DNA from: Gammaproteobacteria bacterium
Lineage (GTDB): Bacteria; Pseudomonadota; Gammaproteobacteria; DSM-16500
Direction: 5' to 3'
DNA length: 36,845 bases
Assembly: GCA_013286215.1 (NCBI GenBank)
Contig: JABDGC010000007.1
Location: forward strand, 19,628-56,472
In this document: piece after piece, positions 1 through 8,111 of the stretch
Numbering within the stretch: position 1 is the first letter of the stretch
How the letters are laid out: each line of letters starts with the position of its first letter
Translations under genes and position numbers: made by a program
Notes under the pieces: generated by a model
What the model was told of the DNA's origin: nothing
Database searches by the model: none
What the model saw: the letters and a program-made list of their open reading frames with translations, nothing else

Positions 1-949
1 CCATTGCAAGTTGCCGGCGTGTATGTCTATTTATGATTTCATGCCGTTGAGGGGCTTGTTTTGCTTCCTGGAGTTTCTGCTCTGCAGTCTGTAATTGGTG
101 CTCTAGCTCAGCTACTCTTAGCTGAGCAAGTTCCTGATGAATATTTGGAGGTGGAGCAGCAGGCGGCCGAGTAACAGCTGCAGCAACAGCATTGGCATTG
201 CGTGCTGCCCACAACGCTTGACCCTTATTATAAAGCCATTGACCTAACTTATAGGCCGCATAGAAAAGAATTGGAATAACGGTAACGATCATTAATCCCC
301 ATTGCCACCTACTGAATCCGTGAGGCTCGCCTGGGGCTGCAATGCGTTGTGGTGGCTGAGCTGGTGCCGCTGGTTTTTGTTCTTTGCGACGGTGAAATTG
401 TTTATTAATAGCCAGCTGAAGACCCATCCTAAACGCCTCGCTAACATTGATACCACGCCTAGCTGAGGTTTCAATATAGGGCATTTTATATTGATTAGCT
501 AACGCTTGGCCTCTTTGCGTTGTTACTACCCGCTCGGCTCCTCGATCGCATTGATTGCCAATTAATACTATCGGGATTTCAGCATTTTCTCTTCGAATAT
601 TATGGATCAAATATATTATATCTTGAAATGATTGTTCATCGGTTACATCAAAAACAAGAAAGAGAACCTGCGTGCCGCCATGATCAGATCTGTTAATATC
701 AGACCAATCTCTGAAGCGGCCAGTGTCAGGGACGTCCCACCATTGACCTTTCGCAGATTGTGTCTCTCCATTGATATCGACGTTATATAGTTTTACTTTA
801 AAATCACTCGTCCTAATGCTGAAAGAGGATTCGATAAAGTTTAAGGGATTGTCTATTTCTCTATGCAGTAAAGCGCTTTTTCCAACACGCGTACTTCCTA
901 AGATCAGGCCTTTAATCACCGGCACATATGTAAGACGTTCGCCCGCCAT
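1..949 (-). CDS. Rab/Ras-like small GTPase with C-terminal membrane anchor (3' end cut by window edge)
   Basis: An open frame of 316 codons runs off the left edge without a stop. The start ATG at 949 follows an AGGGGG ribosome site. The N-terminal ~180 residues follow a Ras-superfamily fold: P-loop GSTRVGKS (18-25), WWDVPDTG in the switch II area (about 70-77), NQCD as G4 (132-135) and ETSA as G5 (160-163). Residues about 217-236 form one hydrophobic membrane segment, followed by an Ala/Pro-rich linker and a Gln/Glu-rich stretch that could be a coiled coil (about 270-300). Small GTPases of this type are eukaryotic, and in Legionellales they are usually candidate secreted effectors acting on host vesicle traffic. 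That role is inferred. It resembles the second GTPase at 2032-3138 in layout and is probably a diverged relative. Confidence 0.8.
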   Translation of the reverse strand, partial: MAGERLTYVPVIKGLILGSTRVGKSALLHREIDNPLNFIESSFSIRTSDFKVKLYNVDINGETQSAKGQWWDVPDTGRFRDWSDINRSDHGGTQVLFLVFDVTDEQSFQDIIYLIHNIRRENAEIPIVLIGNQCDRGAERVVTTQRGQALANQYKMPYIETSARRGINVSEAFRMGLQLAINKQFHRRKEQKPAAPAQPPQRIAAPGEPHGFSRWQWGLMIVTVIPILFYAAYKLGQWLYNKGQALWAARNANAVAAAVTRPPAAPPPNIHQELAQLRVAELEHQLQTAEQKLQEAKQAPQRHEIINRHTRRQLAM

Positions 950-1135
950 ATTACCCCCTCGCTCGTGTGCATTTGAAAGCTATAAATTAATAAAATGTTC
1001 TATATAATAGCAGAAAGTATACATTAATTCTTAAGAAACTATTAAGTGTTGCCAGCGCCGGTTTATTCGGAAATAAGCTATGATTGCAGCCGATCTTAAT
1101 GTGCCGCGTGCTGGGGTCTTGAGAACGGGATTGAC

Positions 1136-1879
1136 CTATCTCAGCTGGAAGGTAAAATACACTGGGGCATCATCAGAAATAACAGGCAGCAGTCGTGGGA
1201 AAAAGGTAAATCGTACATTGTTAATGTCTCGATAACAATGCGTGGTATACCGTTTAGGGTGAAGCAGCACTTCATCTATCAGTTGGCTGATATACCCTTT
1301 TTGTGTCCTGTTTAAAATAGAAGAAGCTCTATTTTTCTCAGCTCTCATTTCTTTGCACATTTCTATGAAGGCTCTTCTTTGACTGTAGCCACGAAACTGG
1401 GAAGCGCTACGGCTGTATTTTTCAGGATTAGTGGCGCTTACAATTTCATCTTCAGGCCCATAGACGACACCCAGCTTGACCGCGCAAAATTTTGCAAACC
1501 TGGAAATTTGTTTACTAACGTAAGCTGCGATTCCTGCTCCAACGAGACCCCCTAAGGATACGCCCAAGGCTCCTCCCAGGAATGTTCCTATAATGGGACA
1601 AATGAGCGTTCCTAATATTACTCCAGCACAAACACCATAAGCACCGCCTATCCCCAGGCCAATAGTAATAGAAGAACATTGAAAGGCGCCGATAATAAAT
1701 TCGATGAAACACACGGAGGCACTTCTGTGAAATACCACGGGCTCAAACATGTTTCTAAGGGCTTTTTCATGTCTTTTGAGTATGTATTTGAATAAGTAAT
1801 ATGGCCATAATAAAACTTTCTTAAACATGCAGTTTCCTTTGCAACATGGCATACGAGGTGGAGTGAAATTTTCTTCCAA
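1136..1879 (-). CDS. Glycine-zipper membrane protein, function unknown
   Basis: A 247-residue protein that I do not recognise by name. Residues about 56-121 are strongly hydrophobic with regularly spaced glycines (GLGIGGAYG, then GTFLGGALG and GLVGAGIAAYV), a glycine-zipper pattern seen in pore-like or membrane-inserting proteins. The N-terminal ~45 residues are basic and Cys-containing and have an aromatic stretch (WPYYLFKYI). The C-terminal ~115 residues are soluble-looking and basic. It lies between two Rab-like GTPase genes on the same strand, which suggests a shared role in host interaction, but no catalytic motif is visible. The reading frame is intact. Confidence 0.7.
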   Translation of the reverse strand: MEENFTPPRMPCCKGNCMFKKVLLWPYYLFKYILKRHEKALRNMFEPVVFHRSASVCFIEFIIGAFQCSSITIGLGIGGAYGVCAGVILGTLICPIIGTFLGGALGVSLGGLVGAGIAAYVSKQISRFAKFCAVKLGVVYGPEDEIVSATNPEKYSRSASQFRGYSQRRAFIEMCKEMRAEKNRASSILNRTQKGYISQLIDEVLLHPKRYTTHCYRDINNVRFTFFPRLLPVISDDAPVYFTFQLR

Positions 1880-2031
1880 TTTCAGGAAGCTTCTTAGGAA
1901 GGAAATTATAGTGCAGCTAATTTAAAAAACAAGCCATCTTAAAGCTGCCGCACAATCTTATTGATGGCCTGCGGTTCGATTTTGAAGTGTCGCAGCTGAA
2001 TTTTTTTCCTGGACCTGGGTTCAAGATTTCA

Positions 2032-3138
2032 TTAAAAACCGGATCTTGGTGAAGTGTGTGCTCCTTTATCCGGACTTCTAGGTCCACCAGAAGAGGATCT
2101 TGTGGAAGACCCTGGTGGAATTAGGGTATGGCGGAGGTCTCCTGGCGCTAAGGTAACAGCAACTCCAGCCGGTGGCCTTTCTCCTCTTCGTGAAGCGCTC
2201 GAAACGGAAGCTCTTCTAGCGCTTTCCCTTCTCGCATCCTCTGTCGCTTGTGCCAATAGCAACGCTTCTGCTCTCTGTCTGCTTTCTGCAGCCTCTTGTT
2301 CTCTTCTTTTTTGTGTCTGAGCGGCTAACAACTGTTGTTGCCTTTGGTTTTCTTCTTGGCGATACTCTCTGTAAGCGCTTAGCCTAGAAGCTGAATATTC
2401 CACTCCACTCGCTATCATCCTAGCAGAATATATAATTCCACGGGCTATCATCTTAAATGGCCATGTAATCAGACTAATCAGTCCTTGTGCTATATCTTCT
2501 AAAGACGTTGACATCCTCTCCATGGTTGTGGGTTGCGGTGGAATGCTTTTTGGGGATCGTTGCCTCTGTGATGCTGCTAAGTCAGCTTCTCTCTGCTTTT
2601 CGGCCTGATCTTGCCAGTTCGCTAAAGCCAGTCTACCTAGCATGAAAAAAGTTTGATCTACGTTAATACCATCTTTTGCGCTGGTTTCAATGAAAGGGAT
2701 TTTAAGTTGTTTCGCTAATTCCCTACCTTCAGCAAAGCTAACATTTCGTTCTTTTGGCGTTGAATCACTTTGGGCGCCTACTAGTATTACAGGCACTCCC
2801 TCACTTGCATAGCTCTCGATCTCAAACATCCACTTTCGGATATTCTCAAAACTACTCCGCGTAGTCACGCTATACACCAACAAAATACCGTCAGCTCCAC
2901 GGTATATGTGATTAGGGTGTGTGATGCGGTATCTCTCCTCTTGCCTGGTGTCTATCCATGCTCGAAAATTGAACTTTGTATTGTCTATTGATACGACACG
3001 ATTCCCCTCAGTAATTCTTGAGCTCCAGCCCGTTGAATACTGGTCTTCTATAAATCGGCGTAGAAGACTGGCTTTTCCAGCTAGAGAATCACCAACAATA
3101 CTGAACTTTAACGAACTAGCGTACCTCGCTTGCGCCAT
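2032..3138 (-). CDS. Rab-like GTPase-fold protein with degenerate nucleotide-binding motifs
   Basis: I place the start at the ATG at 3138 because GGAGGG lies 7 bases before it; in-frame ATG 3144 and TTG 3153 are alternatives. The 368-residue product has a Rab-like core of about 175 residues: SIVGDSLAGKASLL (P-loop), WIDTRQEERYR (switch II), VGAQSD (G4 position) and IETSAK (G5). Three sites differ from the Rab consensus. The P-loop Ser/Thr after Lys is Ala, the DTAGQE glycine is lost, and NKxD has become AQSD. It may therefore bind nucleotide weakly or act as a pseudo-GTPase. The last ~190 residues are rich in Gln, Arg, Ala and Glu, with a probable coiled coil and an amphipathic stretch (SLITWPFKMIARGII). 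An effector role is inferred from the eukaryote-like fold. Confidence 0.85.
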   Translation of the reverse strand: MAQARYASSLKFSIVGDSLAGKASLLRRFIEDQYSTGWSSRITEGNRVVSIDNTKFNFRAWIDTRQEERYRITHPNHIYRGADGILLVYSVTTRSSFENIRKWMFEIESYASEGVPVILVGAQSDSTPKERNVSFAEGRELAKQLKIPFIETSAKDGINVDQTFFMLGRLALANWQDQAEKQREADLAASQRQRSPKSIPPQPTTMERMSTSLEDIAQGLISLITWPFKMIARGIIYSARMIASGVEYSASRLSAYREYRQEENQRQQQLLAAQTQKRREQEAAESRQRAEALLLAQATEDARRESARRASVSSASRRGERPPAGVAVTLAPGDLRHTLIPPGSSTRSSSGGPRSPDKGAHTSPRSGF

Positions 3139-3405
3139 TCCCATTCCCTCCAACTTTGAAATTGCATTGATTATCTTCTTCTATCGCACGGATTGAATAC
3201 GTTTTTTTCTCTGCGGGTCGTGCATTGGTATTTTTCATAAAGCTGCTTATTTGAGCAGATTATATCTCGTGAATGGGTGGCAGTATAAATAATACGCAAA
3301 TTAATTGCAATAGAGATGTTTAGTAAGGAAACTGGCCAGGCGGCGGAATTTGTAATCTCTTGATTCTATAAGTAAACTGCCTTGGCAGTTCCTGTCATTG
3401 TAGGT

Positions 3406-4794
3406 TTAGGGAAAGATTATAATCGAGCTGCGGGCTGTGGAGTTGGAGTTGCTGCGATTGTGTTTTCTCTCACCCTCACCAAGATCGTTAAGGTGAACCC
3501 GATAAGTCTCCCGCGCGCTGCAAATCGCCGCCGTTGCGATGAGCGTCACGGCCAATACCAGGGCGCCGATGTGTAGTGGAATGTGCGATGACCCGGGCGG
3601 TGCCACTGCCGTGAACAGCGACGGCAGAAAGGCGGTGATGGTTGTCCCGATATTTTGCGAGATGGCCATGGCCGTGACGCGGGTGCGGCTTGGAAACAAT
3701 TCAGGATAGAAGCTGGGGAACACGGCATTGTAGCCTTGATAGACAAAGCCCCACATGAATAGCGCGCTTACGAGGGTAAGCGAAAGGCTGTGGATACTGA
3801 TGGCATAGAGATAGGCGAAGGAAAGAAGGCCTGAGCCGAGAGCGCCGATTATCATGGGCGGGCGGCGCCCGATTCGGTCTGATAGCTTGCCGACCAGTGG
3901 AATGATCAGCACCGCGAGGATGTTTCCTGCAAGGGGGATCCATAAATAGAGCGCTTTAGAGAAACCGATACCGTAAGCCGGTTGCACCGCATAGGCCATG
4001 CCGAAGATGGCGGTTACCACCGGGATCACATTCATTAGCGCCATGCAGGTAACACGCAGCATATCCTGCCAGTGGAGCCTGAAGGCCTCGAGAATCGGGG
4101 CTCGCGGCACCTGCCGCTGCGCGCTTTCTGCGGTGAAGGCGGGGGTCTCATCTAGGTTTTGGCGTATAATGTAGCCGGCAAGGATGAGAAAGAAGCTGGC
4201 CAGGAACGGGATGCGCCAACCCCAAGAAGTGAACGTTGCTTCCGGCATATAAGCGGCCAGTGGCAGAAAGACCGCTGCAGCAAGGAGATGCCCTGCCTGT
4301 ACGCCTTGCAGCGTGAAGCTTGCGAAGAATCCGCGTTTGCCAAAGGGCGCGTGTTCGAGGACCATTGAGCTTGCGCCAGAAATTTCCCCGGCAACAGCAA
4401 AACCCTGAATTAGCCGCAGAACAACGAGCAAGGCCGGTGCGAGCACGCCGATTTGTTGGAAGGTAGGCAAGAGCCCAACCGCCATGGTCGAGAAGCCCAT
4501 GAGTAACATGCAAAAGATCAGCATAGTCTTTCGACCATGGGTGTCGCCCAAATGCCCGAGAACGAAAGCACCCACCGGTCGTGCCACATAGCCAACACCG
4601 TAGGTGGCGAGCGAGGCGGCAATAGCGATGCTCGGATTATTTGCGGAAAAGAAAATTTGCGGGAAGACGAGCGATGCCGCGGTCGCGTAGATGAAAAAAT
4701 CATAATATTCAAGCGCCGAGCCAATCCAGCCGCTCGCGGTTGCTTTCTTCGTTTGAGGTCTGACGCGCGGCTCATGACCAGGTAGGTCTATCAT
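3406..4794 (-). CDS. MFS transporter, MHS (metabolite:H+ symporter) type
   Basis: A 462-residue protein with about 12 hydrophobic segments. The opening GSALEYYDFFIYATAA, the loop LGDTHGRKTML (MFS motif A between TM2 and TM3), RLIQGFAVAGEISGA in TM4, and a second motif A-like loop [13 protein letters not shown] are typical of the ProP/ShiA/KgtP branch of MFS, which couples small organic substrates to protons. The substrate cannot be told from the sequence. By eye the gene is clearly richer in G and C than the GTPase and carrier genes on either side, suggesting separate acquisition. It stands alone: the upstream gap to the carrier gene is about 115 bases and no partner enzyme gene is present. 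The C-terminal tail is Ser/Asn-rich. Confidence 0.88.
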   Translation of the reverse strand: MIDLPGHEPRVRPQTKKATASGWIGSALEYYDFFIYATAASLVFPQIFFSANNPSIAIAASLATYGVGYVARPVGAFVLGHLGDTHGRKTMLIFCMLLMGFSTMAVGLLPTFQQIGVLAPALLVVLRLIQGFAVAGEISGASSMVLEHAPFGKRGFFASFTLQGVQAGHLLAAAVFLPLAAYMPEATFTSWGWRIPFLASFFLILAGYIIRQNLDETPAFTAESAQRQVPRAPILEAFRLHWQDMLRVTCMALMNVIPVVTAIFGMAYAVQPAYGIGFSKALYLWIPLAGNILAVLIIPLVGKLSDRIGRRPPMIIGALGSGLLSFAYLYAISIHSLSLTLVSALFMWGFVYQGYNAVFPSFYPELFPSRTRVTAMAISQNIGTTITAFLPSLFTAVAPPGSSHIPLHIGALVLAVTLIATAAICSARETYRVHLNDLGEGERKHNRSNSNSTARSSIIIFP

Positions 4795-4908
4795 GGTACT
4801 TTTCTCCGCTACTTCTGTTTATACTGGAACACGCTACAGTAACATAGCCGTTCAGCAAATTAGAGAAAATCGAAGCAAAGATCAAGTAACCCAGTTCATG
4901 ATCTCGTC

Positions 4909-5754
4909 TTATCTTCTACGGTTTGCCAAAGTATAAGCTTCGATTTTCTCAGCGATAAGCCCAGCTGAAGTAATAGAGGAGGTTAACCAGAAAAAGCGGG
5001 GCACCACGGCTTTCCAAAGACCAACCCCATGGGTGGCGTTTCTCAATTCACTAAAGCGACGCACCATGGAGTTTGCTGCTCTCTTATCGGGTGGGACCTC
5101 ATCAATCAGTTTTTGTTGCAGGGTTTTAATCATATCAACAGCTTGGCCTAAGGCTGTTGCGCCTAAACCGGAAGTGAGTCCCGCTATCAGAATTGAGGTG
5201 GTGGTTGAATAATGCTTTTTATGCAAATGCTCTTTCAAGCGAGGGAATAAACCCCAATACCATAAAGCATAATTTCCGTCTGTCAAAGCCGTTGCTGGAA
5301 GCCCTGCGAATAAGCCTCGTATGCCAATTTTATTGAGGGTGCTCTTAAGCGCAATAGAATAACTTGGATAATTGTGCTTGTGGTATTGGGTGATGACTAA
5401 ATCTAAAGGGCAAAATAATACAGAAGGGATAGCACCGCCGACAAAGGCGGATGCCGCTCTTTTTGCTGGAGTAGTATGAATTTTATCTTCCGAAAGACTC
5501 TTTTCAGCGAGAGAACTATTCAACATTTGCAAGGACATGAAGGTTGCCATGGTAAAAGCAGAAGGGAGAAAACCCCGATACAAAATTGTGGGATCAAAAG
5601 TACGGGGAAGGTCGCACTGCGCTCTGATTTTATATGTCCATAACGGCAGGTTAATGATCGACTCCAGTATCCCGGTTATCAGGCCGAGTATTACACTTTC
5701 TGTTGCTGATAAAAGAGTTTTACGGTCTTTTGATTCTTTCGCGCGGTCATTCAT
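4909..5754 (-). CDS. Mitochondrial carrier family (SLC25-like) protein, candidate effector
   Basis: The 281-residue protein shows the threefold repeat of mitochondrial carriers. Repeat 1 has NLPLWTYKIRAQ (36-47) then LYRGFLPS. Repeat 2 has FCPLDLVITQ (114-123) then GIRGLFAGLPATAL. Repeat 3 has GQAVDMIKTLQQ (203-214) then GLWKAVVPRFFW. These match the Px[DE]xx[KR] signature and the following G-x-x-G-L-W/Y-x-G-x-x-P element; repeat 3 has lost the proline. The length is normal for the family. Such carriers belong to eukaryotic organelles. In Legionella pneumophila the secreted carrier LncP is known to reach the host mitochondrial inner membrane and move nucleotides. The same role here is inferred. 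AAGGAG lies 8 bases before the ATG, inside the adjoining dehydrogenase remnant. Confidence 0.85.
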   Translation of the reverse strand: MNDRAKESKDRKTLLSATESVILGLITGILESIINLPLWTYKIRAQCDLPRTFDPTILYRGFLPSAFTMATFMSLQMLNSSLAEKSLSEDKIHTTPAKRAASAFVGGAIPSVLFCPLDLVITQYHKHNYPSYSIALKSTLNKIGIRGLFAGLPATALTDGNYALWYWGLFPRLKEHLHKKHYSTTTSILIAGLTSGLGATALGQAVDMIKTLQQKLIDEVPPDKRAANSMVRRFSELRNATHGVGLWKAVVPRFFWLTSSITSAGLIAEKIEAYTLANRRR

Positions 5755-5929
5755 CCCGCTGGCTCCTTGAAAAGGTAAAGGAGCCGCGGTCTTTCAGGTA
5801 AGGGAGGCCAAGCCGAACGAGATTGACTTGCCCCATAAGCTTGTTTTTGAGGCCAAGCTCATAGAGTTCAGGGGTCATTTCGCTGAAGGGCGCAAACTGG
5901 ACTGTGCCCCCGACGATGAGAATGTTCAT
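5747..5929 (-). pseudogene. Short-chain dehydrogenase remnant with internal deletion
   Basis: This 60-codon frame begins MNILIVGGT, like the nucleotide-binding start of an SDR, but jumps straight to QFAPFSEMTPELYELGLK and KLMGQVNLVRLGLPYL, which in SDR proteins of this kind lie much further in. It ends soon after DRGSFTF. About 50-60 residues between the Rossmann start and the middle are missing, as is everything after the GSFT strand with its catalytic Tyr-x-x-x-Lys. It is best read as a deleted, truncated gene. Its stop overlaps the start of the mitochondrial carrier gene. Confidence 0.65.
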
Positions 5930-5952
5930 AGCTGGAGTCCTTTCGCCGTGTA

Positions 5953-6080
5953 CTATACCACTCGTACCTCAAAATGCGAGTCTGTCATTCTGAGCGTAGC
6001 GAAGAATCTCTAGAATTTCAGCAGATCCTTCGCTACGCTCAGGATAACCCATGCGCATTTTAAAGTGTAATGGGTATATT
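5953..6080. repeat. Large imperfect palindromic repeat, MITE-like
   Basis: Two inverted arms of roughly 50 bases face each other. The inner arms carry TGAGCGTAGCGAAGAATCT (5991-6009) and its near-complement AGATCCTTCGCTACGCTCA (6023-6041). The outer arms carry AAAATGCG (5971-5978) against CGCATTTT (6054-6061) and TATACCACT against AGTGTAATGGGTATA with mismatches. No reading frame is carried. The form fits a non-autonomous palindromic repeat of the kind scattered through many gammaproteobacterial genomes. It lies directly upstream of the dehydrogenase remnant. Confidence 0.6.
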
Positions 6081-6224
6081 ATCAAAATACTTGATGTTAT
6101 TTAAGAATGCAATGAAGATCAAGAAGAGCGGCGCATCTTTGTCAGTGCTTTGCTAAATTGAGTATAGTTATCTGGCGTTGATTCACCGTTCTTGTCGAAT
6201 TGATTAAAACGGAGTGCCAGCGGG

Positions 6225-7271
6225 TTACATGACCAAACACTGACTCCTCGTTGGACGTCCCCGTAGTTGTTCGAAATATTTTTTGAAAAGCACAGCAGTC
6301 GGCTCAGCGTTCATCCGATGTCGTTCACTGATGATGCCCTCCGCTGCGTAAAAACAATTAAACCCGAGCAGGAACTCGTTATTGGCACCGCAACGAAAAC
6401 GCAGGCCCCCGCGGTCAATGAAACGTTTTTCGATCGTACCTTGATGTAAGAACTGCGAAAGTCCACTCATTACTATTTGCCTCACGCGCGGAGGCAGCTC
6501 GCGCTCAATGGCTGTTCCGATGACCTCTATGCAAAAACGAGAGCTGTGGGTGTAATACAAACGACGATCGAACTCGTAGTCTCGCACTGCGATGAAGCTA
6601 AAAGCTCTATAAAGAAATTGAAGCAAGTTTAAATAGTAACTGTTATTGATCATCTCGACCGGTTTGATGCTTTTTAGGTAATCGGCTACTACGCTGTCGG
6701 CGGATGGTTTCTCATCTTTTACCCGGTAAAATGCCTCGTTCAGCACTGCTAATTGTTTGGCTTTGCTTGCGCCATCCTTTTCCTCAATAAATGCGGCGTG
6801 TTGTGCCTGCGTAAATGCCTCTGCCATCGTCTCGGGTAGAAATTTTTGACGTAAACGCAGGAGTCTGTCTGCCATCCCTTCGTCTTCAAGGCCACGCACT
6901 GATCGAATAGTGACATCAAGCCCGATGATTGCTAACTCATGCAGGGTTCCTTTCATTCCATTTATACGAAGGGTAGGCAACAGCACAGCGGGGGTTTTTT
7001 CAACAGCGGCTTCAAGCAAATCTAACGGAGCGGCGGGCAAAACATAGTCGCGGGCAATGATCATCGCTTTCTGGTAGATGCGGCGCACGACATCGCTTTC
7101 AAAAATGGTAAACCTTCGGCCGCTTTCAAAGACGGAAGAAGGCACTTGGATATCATCTTCAAGATAGGCCGTCATTATATCTAAAAGGGGTTCAGGCAGT
7201 TGTAATGGCATTGCTTCTTCACTAGGGGGTTCTTGATGCGCTTCTGGTATTGCGAGACTGCTTGACGCCAT
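6225..7271 (-). CDS. Unknown 348-residue protein ending in a CaaX box, candidate effector
   Basis: I do not recognise a named family. The N-terminal part has LPEPLLDIMTAYLEDD at about 24-39, vaguely F-box-like, then a helical region with RINGMKGTLHELAIIGLD. That phrase resembles the region after ankyrin-like parts in several Legionella effectors; this is from memory and weak. The middle is helical and charged. The last four residues are C-L-V-M, preceded by R-S-Q, followed by the stop. This is a good CaaX box, and the final Met would favour farnesyltransferase. Bacteria have no such enzyme, but Legionella effectors such as AnkB use host prenylation to reach membranes. The frame is intact and stands alone. 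Confidence 0.75.
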   Translation of the reverse strand: MASSSLAIPEAHQEPPSEEAMPLQLPEPLLDIMTAYLEDDIQVPSSVFESGRRFTIFESDVVRRIYQKAMIIARDYVLPAAPLDLLEAAVEKTPAVLLPTLRINGMKGTLHELAIIGLDVTIRSVRGLEDEGMADRLLRLRQKFLPETMAEAFTQAQHAAFIEEKDGASKAKQLAVLNEAFYRVKDEKPSADSVVADYLKSIKPVEMINNSYYLNLLQFLYRAFSFIAVRDYEFDRRLYYTHSSRFCIEVIGTAIERELPPRVRQIVMSGLSQFLHQGTIEKRFIDRGGLRFRCGANNEFLLGFNCFYAAEGIISERHRMNAEPTAVLFKKYFEQLRGRPTRSQCLVM

Positions 7272-7453
7272 ATTATATACCTCATAAAAAATTCAGGACT
7301 CGTCATGACGGATGAGAGGTCGTGACGGTGGAAAAAGGGTGCGGGTAGCATTTGACCCCGGGTGACTTTAAATGAAGAGCTTTTATTTATCAAGCGGATA
7401 GATTAGGAACGTTTGGCCTGGAAAAATAAGCAAAAAGCATTAGCAGACCATTC

Positions 7454-7888
7454 CTATTCTCCATCACATTCTCGGTCATAGCGGCATTGAATTTGAGGTG
7501 GCGGGGGCTGATACGCGGCTTCGTCGTCATCATCGCCCTCATCCTTATCTTCTTGAGCCTGGTGGGTCAGGCGCGCCATTTCTATTAGGGTCATTTTACT
7601 AAAAATCTCGTGGGTGCTTTCATCGCAAGAATCATCAGGAACAGCGGCTGCATTCCAGCTTTTGCACCAATCTTCAGCACCCTGGTCTGTGCCCGCAATC
7701 CAGGCAGTTTTTTCGCCTTTTGCACAACACACGTACGACAGACACGATTGGCTAGAGCCGGCCGCTTTATGCTGCCAATTTCCAGTCAAGGTACAGCTTG
7801 CTGAGGGTGAGGTGTGGGCATTTACTGCAAAAACAATTGAAAGCAAGCTCAGTAATTGTCGGACCCCTATTTTGGTGTTCCTTGCCAT
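7454..7888 (-). CDS. Secreted Cys-rich protein with acidic tail, unknown
   Basis: A 144-residue protein with a signal peptide: a basic start (MARNTKIGVR), a hydrophobic core (LLSLLSIVFAV) and a likely cut after NAHTSPSA. The mature part has many cysteines (CTLTGNW, CLSYVCCAKGE, WCKSW, DDSCDE, QCRYDRECDGE), so disulphides in the periplasm or outside the cell are likely. Near the C-terminus an acidic run (DKDEGDDDDEAAY) is followed by proline repeats (QPPPPQ). No enzyme family is recognised. It stands alone with long gaps on both sides. Confidence 0.65.
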   Translation of the reverse strand: MARNTKIGVRQLLSLLSIVFAVNAHTSPSASCTLTGNWQHKAAGSSQSCLSYVCCAKGEKTAWIAGTDQGAEDWCKSWNAAAVPDDSCDESTHEIFSKMTLIEMARLTHQAQEDKDEGDDDDEAAYQPPPPQIQCRYDRECDGE

Positions 7889-8111
7889 TTTAGCGGACTC
7901 CCAAGAAGTCGAGTGATAAATAGTATCTTTGCCTGTCCAATCGAGAGGGTCAAGTCTTTCTTTTTATAAAAGAAAGGGAAAAGCTAGATCTTTCCCGCTG
8001 TTGATTTTGACTCTACCCTGATTAAGGTCTGGCTTTAAATTTAAGGAAACCTGAAGTTATTTGACATATAATATTGCCTATTTATTAGAGAAAGGGCGAG
8101 GAGTTGTTTTT

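Noticed and set aside
7181..7393. 70-codon frame on the minus strand
   Set aside because: It overlaps the well-supported CaaX protein start in another frame and has no protein-like features.
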